Notes under the pieces: generated by a model
Database searches by the model: none
What the model saw: only the letters and a program-made list of their open reading frames with translations
Told to the model about the DNA's origin: nothing
Source: DATLLN01 sp963809205
Lineage (GTDB): Bacteria > Actinomycetota > Thermoleophilia > Gaiellales > JAICJC01
NCBI GenBank assembly: GCA_963809205.1
Contig: CAWEIS010000004.1
Location: 124,001-188,000, forward strand
Length of the DNA: 64,000 nt
Direction: 5' to 3'
In this document: positions 14,649 through 22,245 of the stretch, piece after piece
Numbering within the stretch: the first letter of the stretch is position 1
Layout: each line of letters opens with the position of its first letter
Program-made: the position numbers and the translations under genes

Positions 14649-15527
14649 TCACTCTGCCCAGGAAACGCGCTCGGCGCGGAGCTGGTCGATGATCCTGCCG
14701 AGCTCCGCCGGCGTCTCGAACTTGATCTCGACCGCGCCGCCGCTCTTGCCGCCCTTGACCGCCGCCTTCAGGTGCAGCGACTGCCACGCCGCGTCGACCG
14801 CCAGGTTGGCGAGCTCCGCGTCGATCCACTCGGCGATCGCGGCTGTCGCCTTCGGCCGCCGCGTCGATCCGGAGGCCAGCCTGCGGGCGGCCTCCTCGGT
14901 CTCGCGCACCGACAGACCGCGCTTTGCCGCCTGGCGCGCCAGCGCAAGCCGCTCGTCCTGGCCCGGCACCTGCAGCACCGCGCGGCCGTGGCCCTCGGAC
15001 AGCGTGCCGTCCTCGATCAGCCCCAGCGCTACGTCTGGCAGCTCGAGCAGCCGCATCGTGTTGGCGACCGCCGGGCGGCTCTTGCCCACCCGCCGGGCGA
15101 TCTCGGTCTGGCTGAGGTCGAGCTCGTCGGACAGCACGGCGTACGCGCGAGCCTGCTCGACGGCGTTCAGATCCTCGCGGGCGACGTTCTCGGCCAGCGC
15201 CAGGATCAGCGAGTCGCGATCGTCGACCGGGCGCACCAGCGCCGGGATCGTCCGCAGTCCTGCCAGCTTGGCGGCCCGCCACCGGCGCTCGCCGGCGACG
15301 ATCTCGTAGCCGTCGCCGCCGTCCCGCACGATGATCGGCTGCACGACGCCGTCGTGCTTGATCGACTCGGCCAGTGCGTCGATCGCCTCGCGGTCGAACG
15401 CCTTGCGGGGCTGGCGCGGGTTGGGGCGGACCTGCGAAAGCTCAAGCTCCATCATGGAGACCTGGCCGGCGGGGAACTCGGCCACGAGCGCGGCCAGCCC
15501 ACGTCCCAACCCCCGGTTCTTACCCAC
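14649..15527 (-). CDS. parB: Chromosome-partitioning protein ParB
   Basis: A 292-residue ParB/Spo0J CTPase that loads at parS and spreads, acting with ParA in origin segregation. It has an N-terminal Leu-Gly-Arg-Gly-Leu ParA-interaction motif, the CTP-binding Gly-Glu-Arg-Arg-Trp-Arg-Ala-Ala near residue 80, Glu-Asn-Val-Ala-Arg-Glu-Asp-Leu-Asn, and the parS-reading helix-turn-helix Leu-Ser-Gln-Thr-Glu-Ile-Ala-Arg-Arg-Val-Gly-Lys-Ser-Arg. A C-terminal dimerisation domain follows. GTG 15527 overlaps the parA stop by 8 bp. A parS-like site lies at 16902. Confidence 0.96.
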   Translation of the reverse strand: MGKNRGLGRGLAALVAEFPAGQVSMMELELSQVRPNPRQPRKAFDREAIDALAESIKHDGVVQPIIVRDGGDGYEIVAGERRWRAAKLAGLRTIPALVRPVDDRDSLILALAENVAREDLNAVEQARAYAVLSDELDLSQTEIARRVGKSRPAVANTMRLLELPDVALGLIEDGTLSEGHGRAVLQVPGQDERLALARQAAKRGLSVRETEEAARRLASGSTRRPKATAAIAEWIDAELANLAVDAAWQSLHLKAAVKGGKSGGAVEIKFETPAELGRIIDQLRAERVSWAE

Positions 15528-16273
15528 GCTCCACGACCTCCAGCGCCACCCGATAGTACGCGTCAGCCCCCGCGCTGCGGGAATCGTACCGCGTGATCGG
15601 CTGCCCGTGGCTGGGAGCCTCGGCCAGGCGCACGCTGCGCGGGACGACCGTGTCGAAGACCAGGTTGCCGAAGTGCTCGCGCACCTCGGTCGCGACGTCG
15701 CTGGACAGGCGCGTCCGGCCGTCGAACATCGTCAAGCAGGACACCGGTAACGCCGAGACGGGGATTCAGCCGCGTCCGCACCAGCTCGACGCTCTGCAGC
15801 AGCTGCGCCAGCCCCTCCAGCGCGTAGTACTCGCACTGCACCGGCACGATCAGCCGGTTGGCGGCAGACAGCGCATTGACCGTCAGCAGCCCCAGCGACG
15901 GCGGGCAGTCGACGAACACGTAGGGGAACCGTTCGCCGGTGTCGGCCAGCAGGTCGCGGAGCAGCGTGTCGTTCTGCGATAGCTCGACCTGGGCCGCGGC
16001 CAGGTCGGGATGCGAGGGGACGAGCCACAGGTTGTCGACGTCGGTCTCGACCAGCACCTCGTCGAGCGGGCGGCCGTGCAGCAGGTCATAGCTGCTCCCC
16101 TCCAGGTTATCGGGGCGGTATCCCAGGCCGGTGGTCGCGTTCGCCTGCGGGTCGAGGTCGATCAGCAGCACCGGAGTGCCGGCCTCGGCCACGCACGCCG
16201 CCATGTTGATCGCGGTCGTGGTCTTGCCGACCCCGCCCTTCTGATTGGCAAGCGCGTAGACCCGTGACGTCAC
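15520..16273 (-). CDS. parA: Chromosome-partitioning ATPase ParA (frameshifted)
   Basis: A ParA/Soj P-loop ATPase of about 250 residues. The deviant Walker A is Ala-Asn-Gln-Lys-Gly-Gly-Val-Gly-Lys-Thr-Thr at residues 8-18, with Leu-Ile-Asp-Leu-Asp-Pro-Gln and Phe-Val-Asp-Cys-Pro-Pro following. Near 15733 an extra G moves the frame. The rest, beginning Met-Phe-Asp-Gly-Arg-Thr and including Leu-Ala-Glu-Ala-Pro-Ser-His-Gly-Gln-Pro, is in the next frame to the stop at 15520. Removing one base restores a normal ParA, so an assembly error is likely. GTG 16273 overlaps the rsmG stop as GTGA. Confidence 0.93.
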
Positions 16274-16909
16274 GCATCCGATGGTAGCGATGGCAGCGGA
16301 CGCTTCCCGGCCATGCCGGGCCGCCGCGGAAAGCGCTCCGGCGTCGGACCGAGCTTGCCGACCACCACCAGCCGCCGCGCATCGTCCACGCGACGGACGT
16401 CCACCACCTCGGCGCGCCAGCGCCCCGGCCACGTTGTCGAGTGGCGCGGTCTCGATGTCGCCCGTCCAGACGATCAGCCGGCCGCCGGGCCGGACGAGCG
16501 GCAGGCACAGCTCCAGCGCGACAGGGGGCGGCGCCAGCGCCCGCGCGACCGCGACGTCGAACCGGTCGCGGCCCTCCCCACGCGCGTACTCCTCGGATCT
16601 GGCGTGGACGACGTGCGCCGCCAGTCCGATTTCGGCCGCCGTGCGGCGCAGAAAGGCCGCTTTCGGCCGGGTGGCCTCGAGCAAGGTGGCATCGAGGCCG
16701 AGCTCGAGTGCGAGCGGGATCCCGGGCGAGCCGCTGCCGGATCCGACGTCGACCAGCGTGCTCGCGTCCGGCGCGACCAGCTCGGCCGCCGTTAGCGCGT
16801 CCTCCACGTGCCTCCGCCAGAGCTCGTCCGCGCCGCGGATGCTGGTCACGGACACGTCGGCCGAGGCCAGCAGCTCGCAGTAGCGGCGCAGCGCCTCGGG
16901 GTGTTTCAC
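16270..16909 (-). CDS. rsmG: 16S rRNA (guanine-N7) methyltransferase RsmG (frameshifted)
   Basis: RsmG (GidB) methylates a guanine (G527 in E. coli numbering) of 16S rRNA. The SAM motif Val-Asp-Val-Gly-Ser-Gly-Ser-Gly-Ser-Pro-Gly-Ile-Pro-Leu lies at about residues 52-65. Val-Ala-Arg-Ala-Leu-Ala-Pro and Leu-Val-Arg-Pro-Gly-Gly-Arg follow. At the C4 run 16423-16426 one extra base breaks the frame. The true end (Leu-Val-Val-Val-Gly-Lys-Leu-Gly-Pro-Thr, then Phe-Pro-Arg-Arg-Pro-Gly) continues in the neighbouring frame to the TGA at 16270. Read without correction, the gene appears wrongly fused to parA. Confidence 0.92.
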
Positions 16910-16917
16910 GTGTTACA
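16902..16917. promoter_or_regulatory. Candidate parS site
   Basis: TGTTTCACGTGTTACA matches the conserved parS palindrome TGTTTCACGTGAAACA at 14 of 16 positions. It spans the jag stop and rsmG start, about 2.6 kb from dnaA and just upstream of parAB, the usual place for parS. It is the best CACGTG-centred match that I saw in the window. Confidence 0.6.
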
Positions 16918-17646
16918 CCTCGTCGTCGCCGGCGGGCAGCACGACCACGTGGCGGTTGGGCTCCAGCCCCTCGCTGGCCGTCGCCAGCCCGCCCAGCTCC
17001 TGCACCTTCGTGTGCACGATCTTGCGTTCCGTTGACGTCATCGGCTCGAGCGCGTACGGCTGGCCGGTGCGCCGCACCTCATCTGCCGCGCGCACGGCCA
17101 CCTCGGTCAGCGTCCGCTCGCGGCGCTTGCGGTAGCCCTGGGCATCGATCACAGCCTCCACGCCCTTCAGCCCGCGCCGGTGCAGGGACGCATTCACCAG
17201 GTACTGAATGGCGTCGATCGTCTGCCCGTGCTTGCCGATCAGCAGTCCCAGCTCGGGGCCGCGCGCGGTCGCCACGACCCGGCCGTCCAGCTCCTGGACA
17301 TCCACGTCGGCATCCAGTTCGAGGCCGGTGAGCACACGGTCGAGCATCTCGCGGACGGCGGCGGCGGCATCGCTGTCGCCCTCGACGGCATCGCCGCGGC
17401 CCTCATGGCGCGACGGCAGGCGGTGGCGTCGCCCTCGGCCGGCACCTCGGTCAGCGTCGCCAGCACCCGCGCCGGCTCGTAGCCGACGCCCAGCAGCCCG
17501 CGCTCGCCCTCGGTCAGCACGACGAACTCCACCCGGGCGCGGTCAAGCGCTGGATACCGCCGCTCCAGCTCGTGCAGCGCGGCCCACCGCGCCTCCCCGA
17601 CGGTCTCCCCGGCCGCCTCGACCTGGACGGTCTCCGGCGCGCTCAT
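16913..17646 (-). CDS. jag: KhpB/Jag RNA-binding protein (frameshifted)
   Basis: A protein of about 243 residues with the Jag_N, KH and R3H arrangement. The N-terminal Jag_N segment contains Glu-Arg-Gly-Leu-Leu-Gly-Val-Gly. The KH domain carries Leu-Gly-Leu-Leu-Ile-Gly-Lys-His-Gly-Gln-Thr-Ile-Asp-Ala. The R3H domain has Met-Thr-Ser-Thr-Glu-Arg-Lys-Ile-Val-His. The first and last parts lie in different frames, with the change between about 17380 and 17430 in the acidic linker, so one indel is inferred. KhpB-type proteins bind RNA and affect cell-envelope growth. It overlaps yidC by 4 bp. Confidence 0.88.
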
Positions 17647-18437
17647 CGCCGTCGCTTGCTCTTTCCGCGCGGACGCTGCTCGGGGGGCTTCTTGGGCGGC
17701 GTGCGGGACGACCGGGTCTGCGTGGCCGCCTTCTGCTTCTGCTCCTTCTCAACCGCCGGGAAGTGGTGCGCCATCTGCCGCTTGACGATCCCCTGCTGGC
17801 AGATCGTCCAGATGTTGGTGGTGATCCAGTAGACGCCGACGCCGGCCGGCACCCGCAGGATGAACGGGATGAAGATCACCGACATGCTGGCGAACAGGTA
17901 CTTCTGCTGGCGGTCCTGGACGAACGAGAACAGCAGCGTCGAGCCGAGCATCGAGCTCGAGTACAGCAGCACCATCAGCACGGTCTGCCACCGTGGAAGG
18001 TTGTTGGTGTGCACGAAGATGTCGCTGATGAACAGGAACGACTTGTCGTTCGTGGCACCGAAGTTGCTGAGCGTCTGGTACAGGCCGATGAAGATCGGCA
18101 TCTGGACGACGAGCGGCAGGCAGGAGGCGAACGGGTTGACGTTGTTCTCCTTGTAGAGCTCCATCAGCTCCTTCTGCATCTGCGCCTTCGAATCGCGGTC
18201 GCTCTTCCCCTTGTACTTGTTCTGCAGCGCCTTCACCTTGGGCTGGATCCGCTGCATCCCGGCCATGTTCCGGAACTGCTTGATGGTCAGCGGCAGGATC
18301 GCGATCCGCACCGTGGCGGTCAGCAGCACGATCGACCAGCCCCACGACCCGCCGATGTGGTCGTGGTAGAAGACCAGCAGGCTGTTCAGGATGTCCTCGA
18401 TCTGCTGGAGGACGATGAAGTGGATGATCAGCATCAC
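17643..18437 (-). CDS. yidC: Membrane protein insertase YidC
   Basis: A 264-residue Oxa1/YidC-family insertase of the short, Gram-positive type without the large periplasmic domain. It has about five transmembrane segments. The conserved hydrophilic-groove Arg is in the helix Val-Leu-Leu-Thr-Ala-Thr-Val-Arg-Ile-Ala-Ile, and a charged cytoplasmic hairpin carries Lys-Ala-Gln-Met-Gln-Lys-Glu-Leu. The basic C-terminal tail (Arg/Lys-rich, last 40 residues) is typical for ribosome contact. No clear lipobox is seen. It overlaps yidD by 4 bp. Confidence 0.95.
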   Translation of the reverse strand: MMLIIHFIVLQQIEDILNSLLVFYHDHIGGSWGWSIVLLTATVRIAILPLTIKQFRNMAGMQRIQPKVKALQNKYKGKSDRDSKAQMQKELMELYKENNVNPFASCLPLVVQMPIFIGLYQTLSNFGATNDKSFLFISDIFVHTNNLPRWQTVLMVLLYSSSMLGSTLLFSFVQDRQQKYLFASMSVIFIPFILRVPAGVGVYWITTNIWTICQQGIVKRQMAHHFPAVEKEQKQKAATQTRSSRTPPKKPPEQRPRGKSKRRR

Positions 18438-18688
18438 GGCGCCGCGACCTTCGGCTCGTCACCGGGCACCGGGTCGTATCCACCGCGCGACCATGGGTTG
18501 CAGCGCAGCACCCGCCAGGCGGCCAGGCCGACGCCACGGACGACGCCGTGCCGGCGAACCGCCTGCTCGGCGTAGCACGAGCAGCTGGGGTGGTACTTGC
18601 AGGTGCGCGGCGTCAGCGACACCATCGTCTGGAACGGCACCAGCATCAGGCGCAGCGCGCGCATCGCCCAGATGACCAGCGTCCTCAT
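18434..18688 (-). CDS. yidD: Membrane protein insertion efficiency factor YidD
   Basis: An 84-residue YidD protein. The family signature Cys-Lys-Tyr-His-Pro-Ser-Cys-Ser-Cys-Tyr-Ala and Cys-Asn-Pro-Trp-Ser-Arg-Gly-Gly-Tyr-Asp-Pro-Val are both intact. It assists YidC-dependent insertion at the inner face of the membrane. It sits between rnpA and yidC with 4-bp overlaps on both sides, the standard order. Confidence 0.95.
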   Translation of the reverse strand: MRTLVIWAMRALRLMLVPFQTMVSLTPRTCKYHPSCSCYAEQAVRRHGVVRGVGLAAWRVLRCNPWSRGGYDPVPGDEPKVAAP

Positions 18689-19077
18689 CGGGCCGACGGC
18701 CTCTCGGACGCGGCACGCAGCAGCTCCCCGACCTGCTCGCTGAGCCAGGCGAAGCCCTGCGTGTCGAGCACCTCGTAGACGCCGGCGCGGGCGATGAACA
18801 CGTAGTCCGTGGCCGGCTGCAGCAGCTCCTCGTTGCGATCCACGGCCTCGCGAAGCCGGCGCTTCACGGCATTGCGCTCGACGGCGCCACCCACCTTGCG
18901 GGGGACGGCGAAACCGACCCGGGGCAGGGTGCCGCCCTCAGCCTCGCGGAAGCGCAGCGTCAGGTAGCGGCCGGCGACCGAGCGACCGAGGCCGGTGACC
19001 GCGTCGAACTCGGCGGCACGGGTAAGGCGGCCGCGTCGGGCCGGTGCCGCCGGGGCAGCCGGGGGTTCCTGGGTCAC
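18685..19077 (-). CDS. rnpA: Ribonuclease P protein component
   Basis: A 130-residue RNase P protein that assists the catalytic RNA in tRNA 5' maturation. The RNR signature is present as Arg-Asn-Ala-Val-Lys-Arg-Arg-Leu-Arg-Glu-Ala. It is preceded by Gly-Phe-Ala-Val-Pro-Arg-Lys-Val-Gly and followed by Asp-Tyr-Val-Phe-Ile-Ala-Arg. It has an N-terminal extension rich in Pro and Ala of about 15 residues. GTG 19077 lies 12 bp after rpmH. Confidence 0.94.
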   Translation of the reverse strand: MTQEPPAAPAAPARRGRLTRAAEFDAVTGLGRSVAGRYLTLRFREAEGGTLPRVGFAVPRKVGGAVERNAVKRRLREAVDRNEELLQPATDYVFIARAGVYEVLDTQGFAWLSEQVGELLRAASERPSAR

Positions 19078-19089
19078 GTCAGAGGTATC

Positions 19090-19224
19090 TCAGGCAGAGA
19101 GGCGCTTCCGCCCGCGTGCGCGACGCCGCTTGAGGACGGCGCGGCCAGCCCGGGTGCTCATGCGCTTGCGGAAGCCGTGGGTCTTGGCGCGCTTGCGGGT
19201 GTTCGGCTGATACGTGCGTTTCAT
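19090..19224 (-). CDS. rpmH: 50S ribosomal protein L34
   Basis: A 44-codon gene. The product begins Met-Lys-Arg-Thr-Tyr-Gln-Pro-Asn-Thr-Arg-Lys and continues with Lys-Thr-His-Gly-Phe-Arg-Lys-Arg-Met and Gly-Arg-Ala-Val-Leu-Lys-Arg-Arg-Arg, the bL34 signature, ending Arg-Lys-Arg-Leu-Ser-Ala. It is divergent from dnaA across the origin-proximal spacer, as in most bacteria, and heads the rnpA-yidD-yidC-jag-rsmG-parAB operon. Confidence 0.97.
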   Translation of the reverse strand: MKRTYQPNTRKRAKTHGFRKRMSTRAGRAVLKRRRARGRKRLSA

Positions 19225-19235
19225 GGCCGACGGTC

Positions 19236-19241
19236 AGTATA
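19236..19241 (-). promoter_or_regulatory. -10 element of the rpmH operon
   Basis: On the minus strand TATACT ends 11 nt before the rpmH ATG. It is the best sigma-A -10 in the rpmH-dnaA spacer. Confidence 0.55.
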
Positions 19242-19277
19242 GAGCAGCCCGGTCGCGGGCCACCCCGACAGATTTCC

Positions 19278-19403
19278 TGTGGAAAACCACTGCGGGCGGG
19301 GACGGACGGCGGGCGCGGGCAAAGGCCGTGGAAACTGCCACATTCAGCTTGCCGCGCGCGCCGTGTGCGCGCTGTCCACACCTGTGGACGAGACTGTGGA
19401 CGC
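19278..19403. other. DnaA-box cluster upstream of dnaA
   Basis: Boxes close to the actinobacterial form of TTGTCCACA occur at 19278-19286 (reverse, TTTTCCACA), 19372-19380 (CTGTCCACA), 19383-19391 (reverse, TCGTCCACA) and 19395-19403 (reverse, GCGTCCACA). The last three are packed within 32 bp. They may autoregulate dnaA or form part of the origin. Confidence 0.6.
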
Positions 19404-19432
19404 ATCAGGAAAATCCCTGCAAAATGGGCTGA

Positions 19433-19450
19433 TTATGCGAATCCGCATAA
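19433..19450. repeat. Perfect inverted repeat before dnaA
   Basis: TTATGCG (19433-19439) and CGCATAA (19444-19450) are exact 7-bp arms around AATC. The repeat lies 38 bp upstream of the dnaA -10 (TAGACT, 19489-19494) and is unusually AT-rich for its surroundings. It suits a regulator or an origin-binding protein. Confidence 0.5.
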
Positions 19451-19488
19451 CGTGACCATCCGGTGTCGCACCGCCCTCGCCGCCGCGT

Positions 19489-19494
19489 TAGACT
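19489..19494 (+). promoter_or_regulatory. -10 element of dnaA
   Basis: TAGACT ends 10 nt before ATG 19505. The transcript would have at most a few untranslated bases. Confidence 0.5.
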
Positions 19495-19504
19495 CGCCGT
19501 TCCG

Positions 19505-20872
19505 ATGCCCGTCGAACCATCCGCCAGCGCAACCTGGGATCAGATTGCCGCGCGCCTGCGCGAGATGCTGAATGCCGGGATCTACTCGACCTGGTTCGGT
19601 CAGGTGCAGCCGCTCGAGCAGGACGACGACCGGCTGGTCGTGGGGGTGCCCAACGCGTTCACCAAGGACTGGATCGAGGGTCACTTCGGCAGCCTGCTGG
19701 ACGCCGCGGCGTCGGAGCAGGAGATGGTCGTCGAGCTGCGCGTGGCGGTCTCGGAGGCGATGGCGGCTCGCGCCGCCGAGCCCGACGAGCCCGAGGAGGA
19801 CGCTCCTGCCGACGACCCCGACGGCCTGGACATCGCGACCCGCGCCGGCATCAACCCGCGCTACACGTTCGACGTGTTCGTGATCGGCGCGAGCAACCGC
19901 TTCGCCCACGCCGCAGCGCTCGCCGTGGCCGAGGCTCCGGCCCAGTCGTACAACCCGTTGTTCATCTACGGGAGCACGGGCCTGGGGAAAACTCATCTGC
20001 TCCAGGCTGTCGGACACTACGTCCTCCAGCAGCACCCGTCGCTCAACGTGCGATATGTGACGACCGAGACCGTGCTCAACGAATTCGTCGATTCCATGCG
20101 GGATGGGCGCATGGTCTCGTTCAAGCAGCGCTACCGCACATACGACGTCCTGATGATTGACGACATCCAGTTCATCGAGGGCAAGGAGCGACTGCAGGAA
20201 GAGTTTTTCCACACGTTCAACAGCCTGTACGAGGCCGGCAAGCAGATCGTGCTGTCGTCCGACCGACCTCCGCGCGAGCTCGCGACGCTCGAGGCGCGGC
20301 TCCGCTCGCGATTCGAGTGGGGGCTGATCACGGACGTCCAGCCACCCGACCTGGAGACGCGCATCGCGATCCTGCGCAAGCGGGTGATGACCGACGGCAT
20401 CCAGATCGCCGACCCGCAGGTGCTGACGTTCATCGCCGATCGCGTGTCGTCCAACATCCGCGAACTCGAGGGCGCGCTGACGCGCGTCGTCGCCTACGCG
20501 TCGCTGACCGGCCGGCCGATCTCGACCGACATCGCCCAGGAGGTGCTGCGGGACCTGTTCCCGCAGGGCGCGACTCGGTCGATCACCATCGAGCAGATCC
20601 AGTCGGCGACCGCCGAGACCTTCCATCTGACGGTCGCCGACCTGCGCAGCGACAAGCGCACCCAGACGATCGTCTTCCCCCGCCAGGTGGCCATGTACCT
20701 GGCCCGCGAGCTAACCGACAGCTCCCTGCCCAAGATCGGCGCGCGCTTCGGCGGACGCGACCACACGACCGTCCTGCACGCCGTCGGCAAGATCACGCGC
20801 CTGCTGAAGGAGGACCGTGAGGCCTTCAACCTGGTGCAGGAACTGACGACGCGGATCAAGCACGGGGCGTGA
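19505..20872 (+). CDS. dnaA: Chromosomal replication initiator protein DnaA
   Basis: A 455-residue initiator ATPase that binds DnaA boxes and opens the origin. Domain I starts Thr-Trp-Asp-Gln-Ile-Ala-Ala-Arg-Leu-Arg and is followed by a short acidic domain II (residues 85-110). Domain III has Walker A Gly-Ser-Thr-Gly-Leu-Gly-Lys-Thr-His and Walker B Met-Ile-Asp-Asp-Ile-Gln-Phe. Domain IV ends with the DNA-reading signature Gly-Gly-Arg-Asp-His-Thr-Thr-Val-Leu-His-Ala. The frame is open 42 bp upstream, but ATG 19505 fits the family start and the -10. Confidence 0.98.
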   Translation: MPVEPSASATWDQIAARLREMLNAGIYSTWFGQVQPLEQDDDRLVVGVPNAFTKDWIEGHFGSLLDAAASEQEMVVELRVAVSEAMAARAAEPDEPEEDAPADDPDGLDIATRAGINPRYTFDVFVIGASNRFAHAAALAVAEAPAQSYNPLFIYGSTGLGKTHLLQAVGHYVLQQHPSLNVRYVTTETVLNEFVDSMRDGRMVSFKQRYRTYDVLMIDDIQFIEGKERLQEEFFHTFNSLYEAGKQIVLSSDRPPRELATLEARLRSRFEWGLITDVQPPDLETRIAILRKRVMTDGIQIADPQVLTFIADRVSSNIRELEGALTRVVAYASLTGRPISTDIAQEVLRDLFPQGATRSITIEQIQSATAETFHLTVADLRSDKRTQTIVFPRQVAMYLARELTDSSLPKIGARFGGRDHTTVLHAVGKITRLLKEDREAFNLVQELTTRIKHGA

Positions 20873-21133
20873 ACAACCCTGCCGACGACCTGGGGACAAG
20901 CTCCCGTTCGTCCACGCTCCGTGCACCGCAGCCGGACCCTCTCAGTCGTCGGCCGGTGGACAGACCGCTCGCCGTCCCCAGATGTGTTACACGGCGAATT
21001 CGGCTTCTGCAACCGTCTCGCGACGGTTTTCCACGCTCTCCCCAGCCCCTACTCCTATAACCTCCCTTTTTAAAGAGAGAAGAGAAGCAGTGACAGTGCA
21101 CAGTCAATCGCCGTTTTCCAGGAGCTCGCGCCG
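20873..21133. other. Candidate oriC (dnaA-dnaN spacer)
   Basis: This 261-bp gene-free spacer is where actinobacterial origins usually lie. It holds imperfect DnaA boxes: 20891-20899 (reverse, TTGTCCCCA), 20908-20916 (TCGTCCACG), 20955-20963 (reverse, CTGTCCACC) and 21027-21035 (TTTTCCACG). An AT-rich patch near 21053-21085, including CTTTTTAAAGAG, could be the unwinding element. No coding potential is seen. Confidence 0.65.
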
Positions 21134-22237
21134 ATGAAGATCGTCTGCCCGCAGGATGAGCTGCTCGCGAAGCTGCAGATCGCAGCTCGCGGGGTGTCGC
21201 AGCGATCCACCGTCCAGATCCTCTCGGGGATCCTGATCGACGCCGGCGAGGCGGGGGTCGAGCTCGCCGCCACCGATATGGAGCTGTCGGTGCGGGTGCC
21301 GCTGCCGGCCGCCCGGGTCGAGGAGGCGGGACGCACCGTCGTCCCCGGCCGCCTGCTGGTCGAGATCGTCCGCGTGCTGCCGCCCGAAGACGTCGTCCTC
21401 GAACAGGCCGCCGGCGGCGGAGCGCTGCGCCTGACGTGCGGATCCAGCGAGTACACGCTGCACACCCAGAGCGCCGACGACTTCCCGCAGATCCCGCTCC
21501 CCGGCGGCGAGCGCTTCACCGTCGATCGCGCGGCGTTCGCCGAGACGGTCGCCCACGTCGGCCGCGCGGCTTCCAAGGACGAGTCGCGCCCAGTGCTGAC
21601 CGGGATCCTGGTCGAGTTCGGCGACGGCACGGTGACCATGGCGGCCACCGACAGCTACAGGTTGTCCGTCAAGACGGCGCCCCTGCCGGGAGCCTCCGGC
21701 ACGGCTCAGGCCATCGTGCCGGCGCGGGCGTTGTCCGAGGTGACGCGGATCGGGGCCGCGCTGGAGGGCGAGGGTCTGGAGGTCGCGATCGGTGAAAATC
21801 AGGTGCTGATGGGCGTGGACGGCGCCTGGGTGTCGGCCCGCCGCATCGATGGGCAGTTCCCGGACTACCGCCGGCTGCGGCCCGGCGAGTTCAACCACGA
21901 AGTCTCGATCTCCAAGGACGAGCTGCTCGACGTCATCCGGCGGACGGCGCTGATGGCCCAGCGCAACGCGCCGCTGCGCCTGACCTTTGCCGAGGGCTCC
22001 CTGACTCTGGCGGCGCAGTCGCAGGACATCGGCGAGGCCAAGGAGTCGCTCCCGGTCGACTTCCACGGCGAGACGATGGAGATCGGCTTCAACCCGGACT
22101 TTCTCCGCGATGGTGTGGACAGCGTCGAGGGCGAGAGCGTGCGCCTGCGGCTGATCAGCTCGCTGCGCCCCGGCCTGATCCAGGGCGACGGCGACGAGTT
22201 CTGGTACCTGATCATGCCGATCAGGCTCCCCTCCTAG
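21134..22237 (+). CDS. dnaN: DNA polymerase III beta subunit (sliding clamp)
   Basis: A 367-residue processivity clamp with three repeated clamp domains. It starts Met-Lys-Ile-Val-Cys-Pro-Gln-Asp-Glu-Leu, contains Leu-Ser-Gly-Ile-Leu-Ile-Asp-Ala near residue 35 and Ala-Ala-Thr-Asp-Ser-Tyr-Arg-Leu-Ser in domain II, and ends Tyr-Leu-Ile-Met-Pro-Ile-Arg-Leu, matching the usual clamp C-terminus. An AGGAG lies 8 nt before the ATG. It is followed 8 bp later by recF. Confidence 0.97.
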   Translation: MKIVCPQDELLAKLQIAARGVSQRSTVQILSGILIDAGEAGVELAATDMELSVRVPLPAARVEEAGRTVVPGRLLVEIVRVLPPEDVVLEQAAGGGALRLTCGSSEYTLHTQSADDFPQIPLPGGERFTVDRAAFAETVAHVGRAASKDESRPVLTGILVEFGDGTVTMAATDSYRLSVKTAPLPGASGTAQAIVPARALSEVTRIGAALEGEGLEVAIGENQVLMGVDGAWVSARRIDGQFPDYRRLRPGEFNHEVSISKDELLDVIRRTALMAQRNAPLRLTFAEGSLTLAAQSQDIGEAKESLPVDFHGETMEIGFNPDFLRDGVDSVEGESVRLRLISSLRPGLIQGDGDEFWYLIMPIRLPS

Positions 22238-22245
22238 CGCCGCCG

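Noticed and set aside
15563..16909. Apparent RsmG-ParA fusion protein
   Set aside because: The join is produced by one extra base in rsmG; the true RsmG end and the separate ParA start (GTGA overlap) are visible in the adjacent frames.
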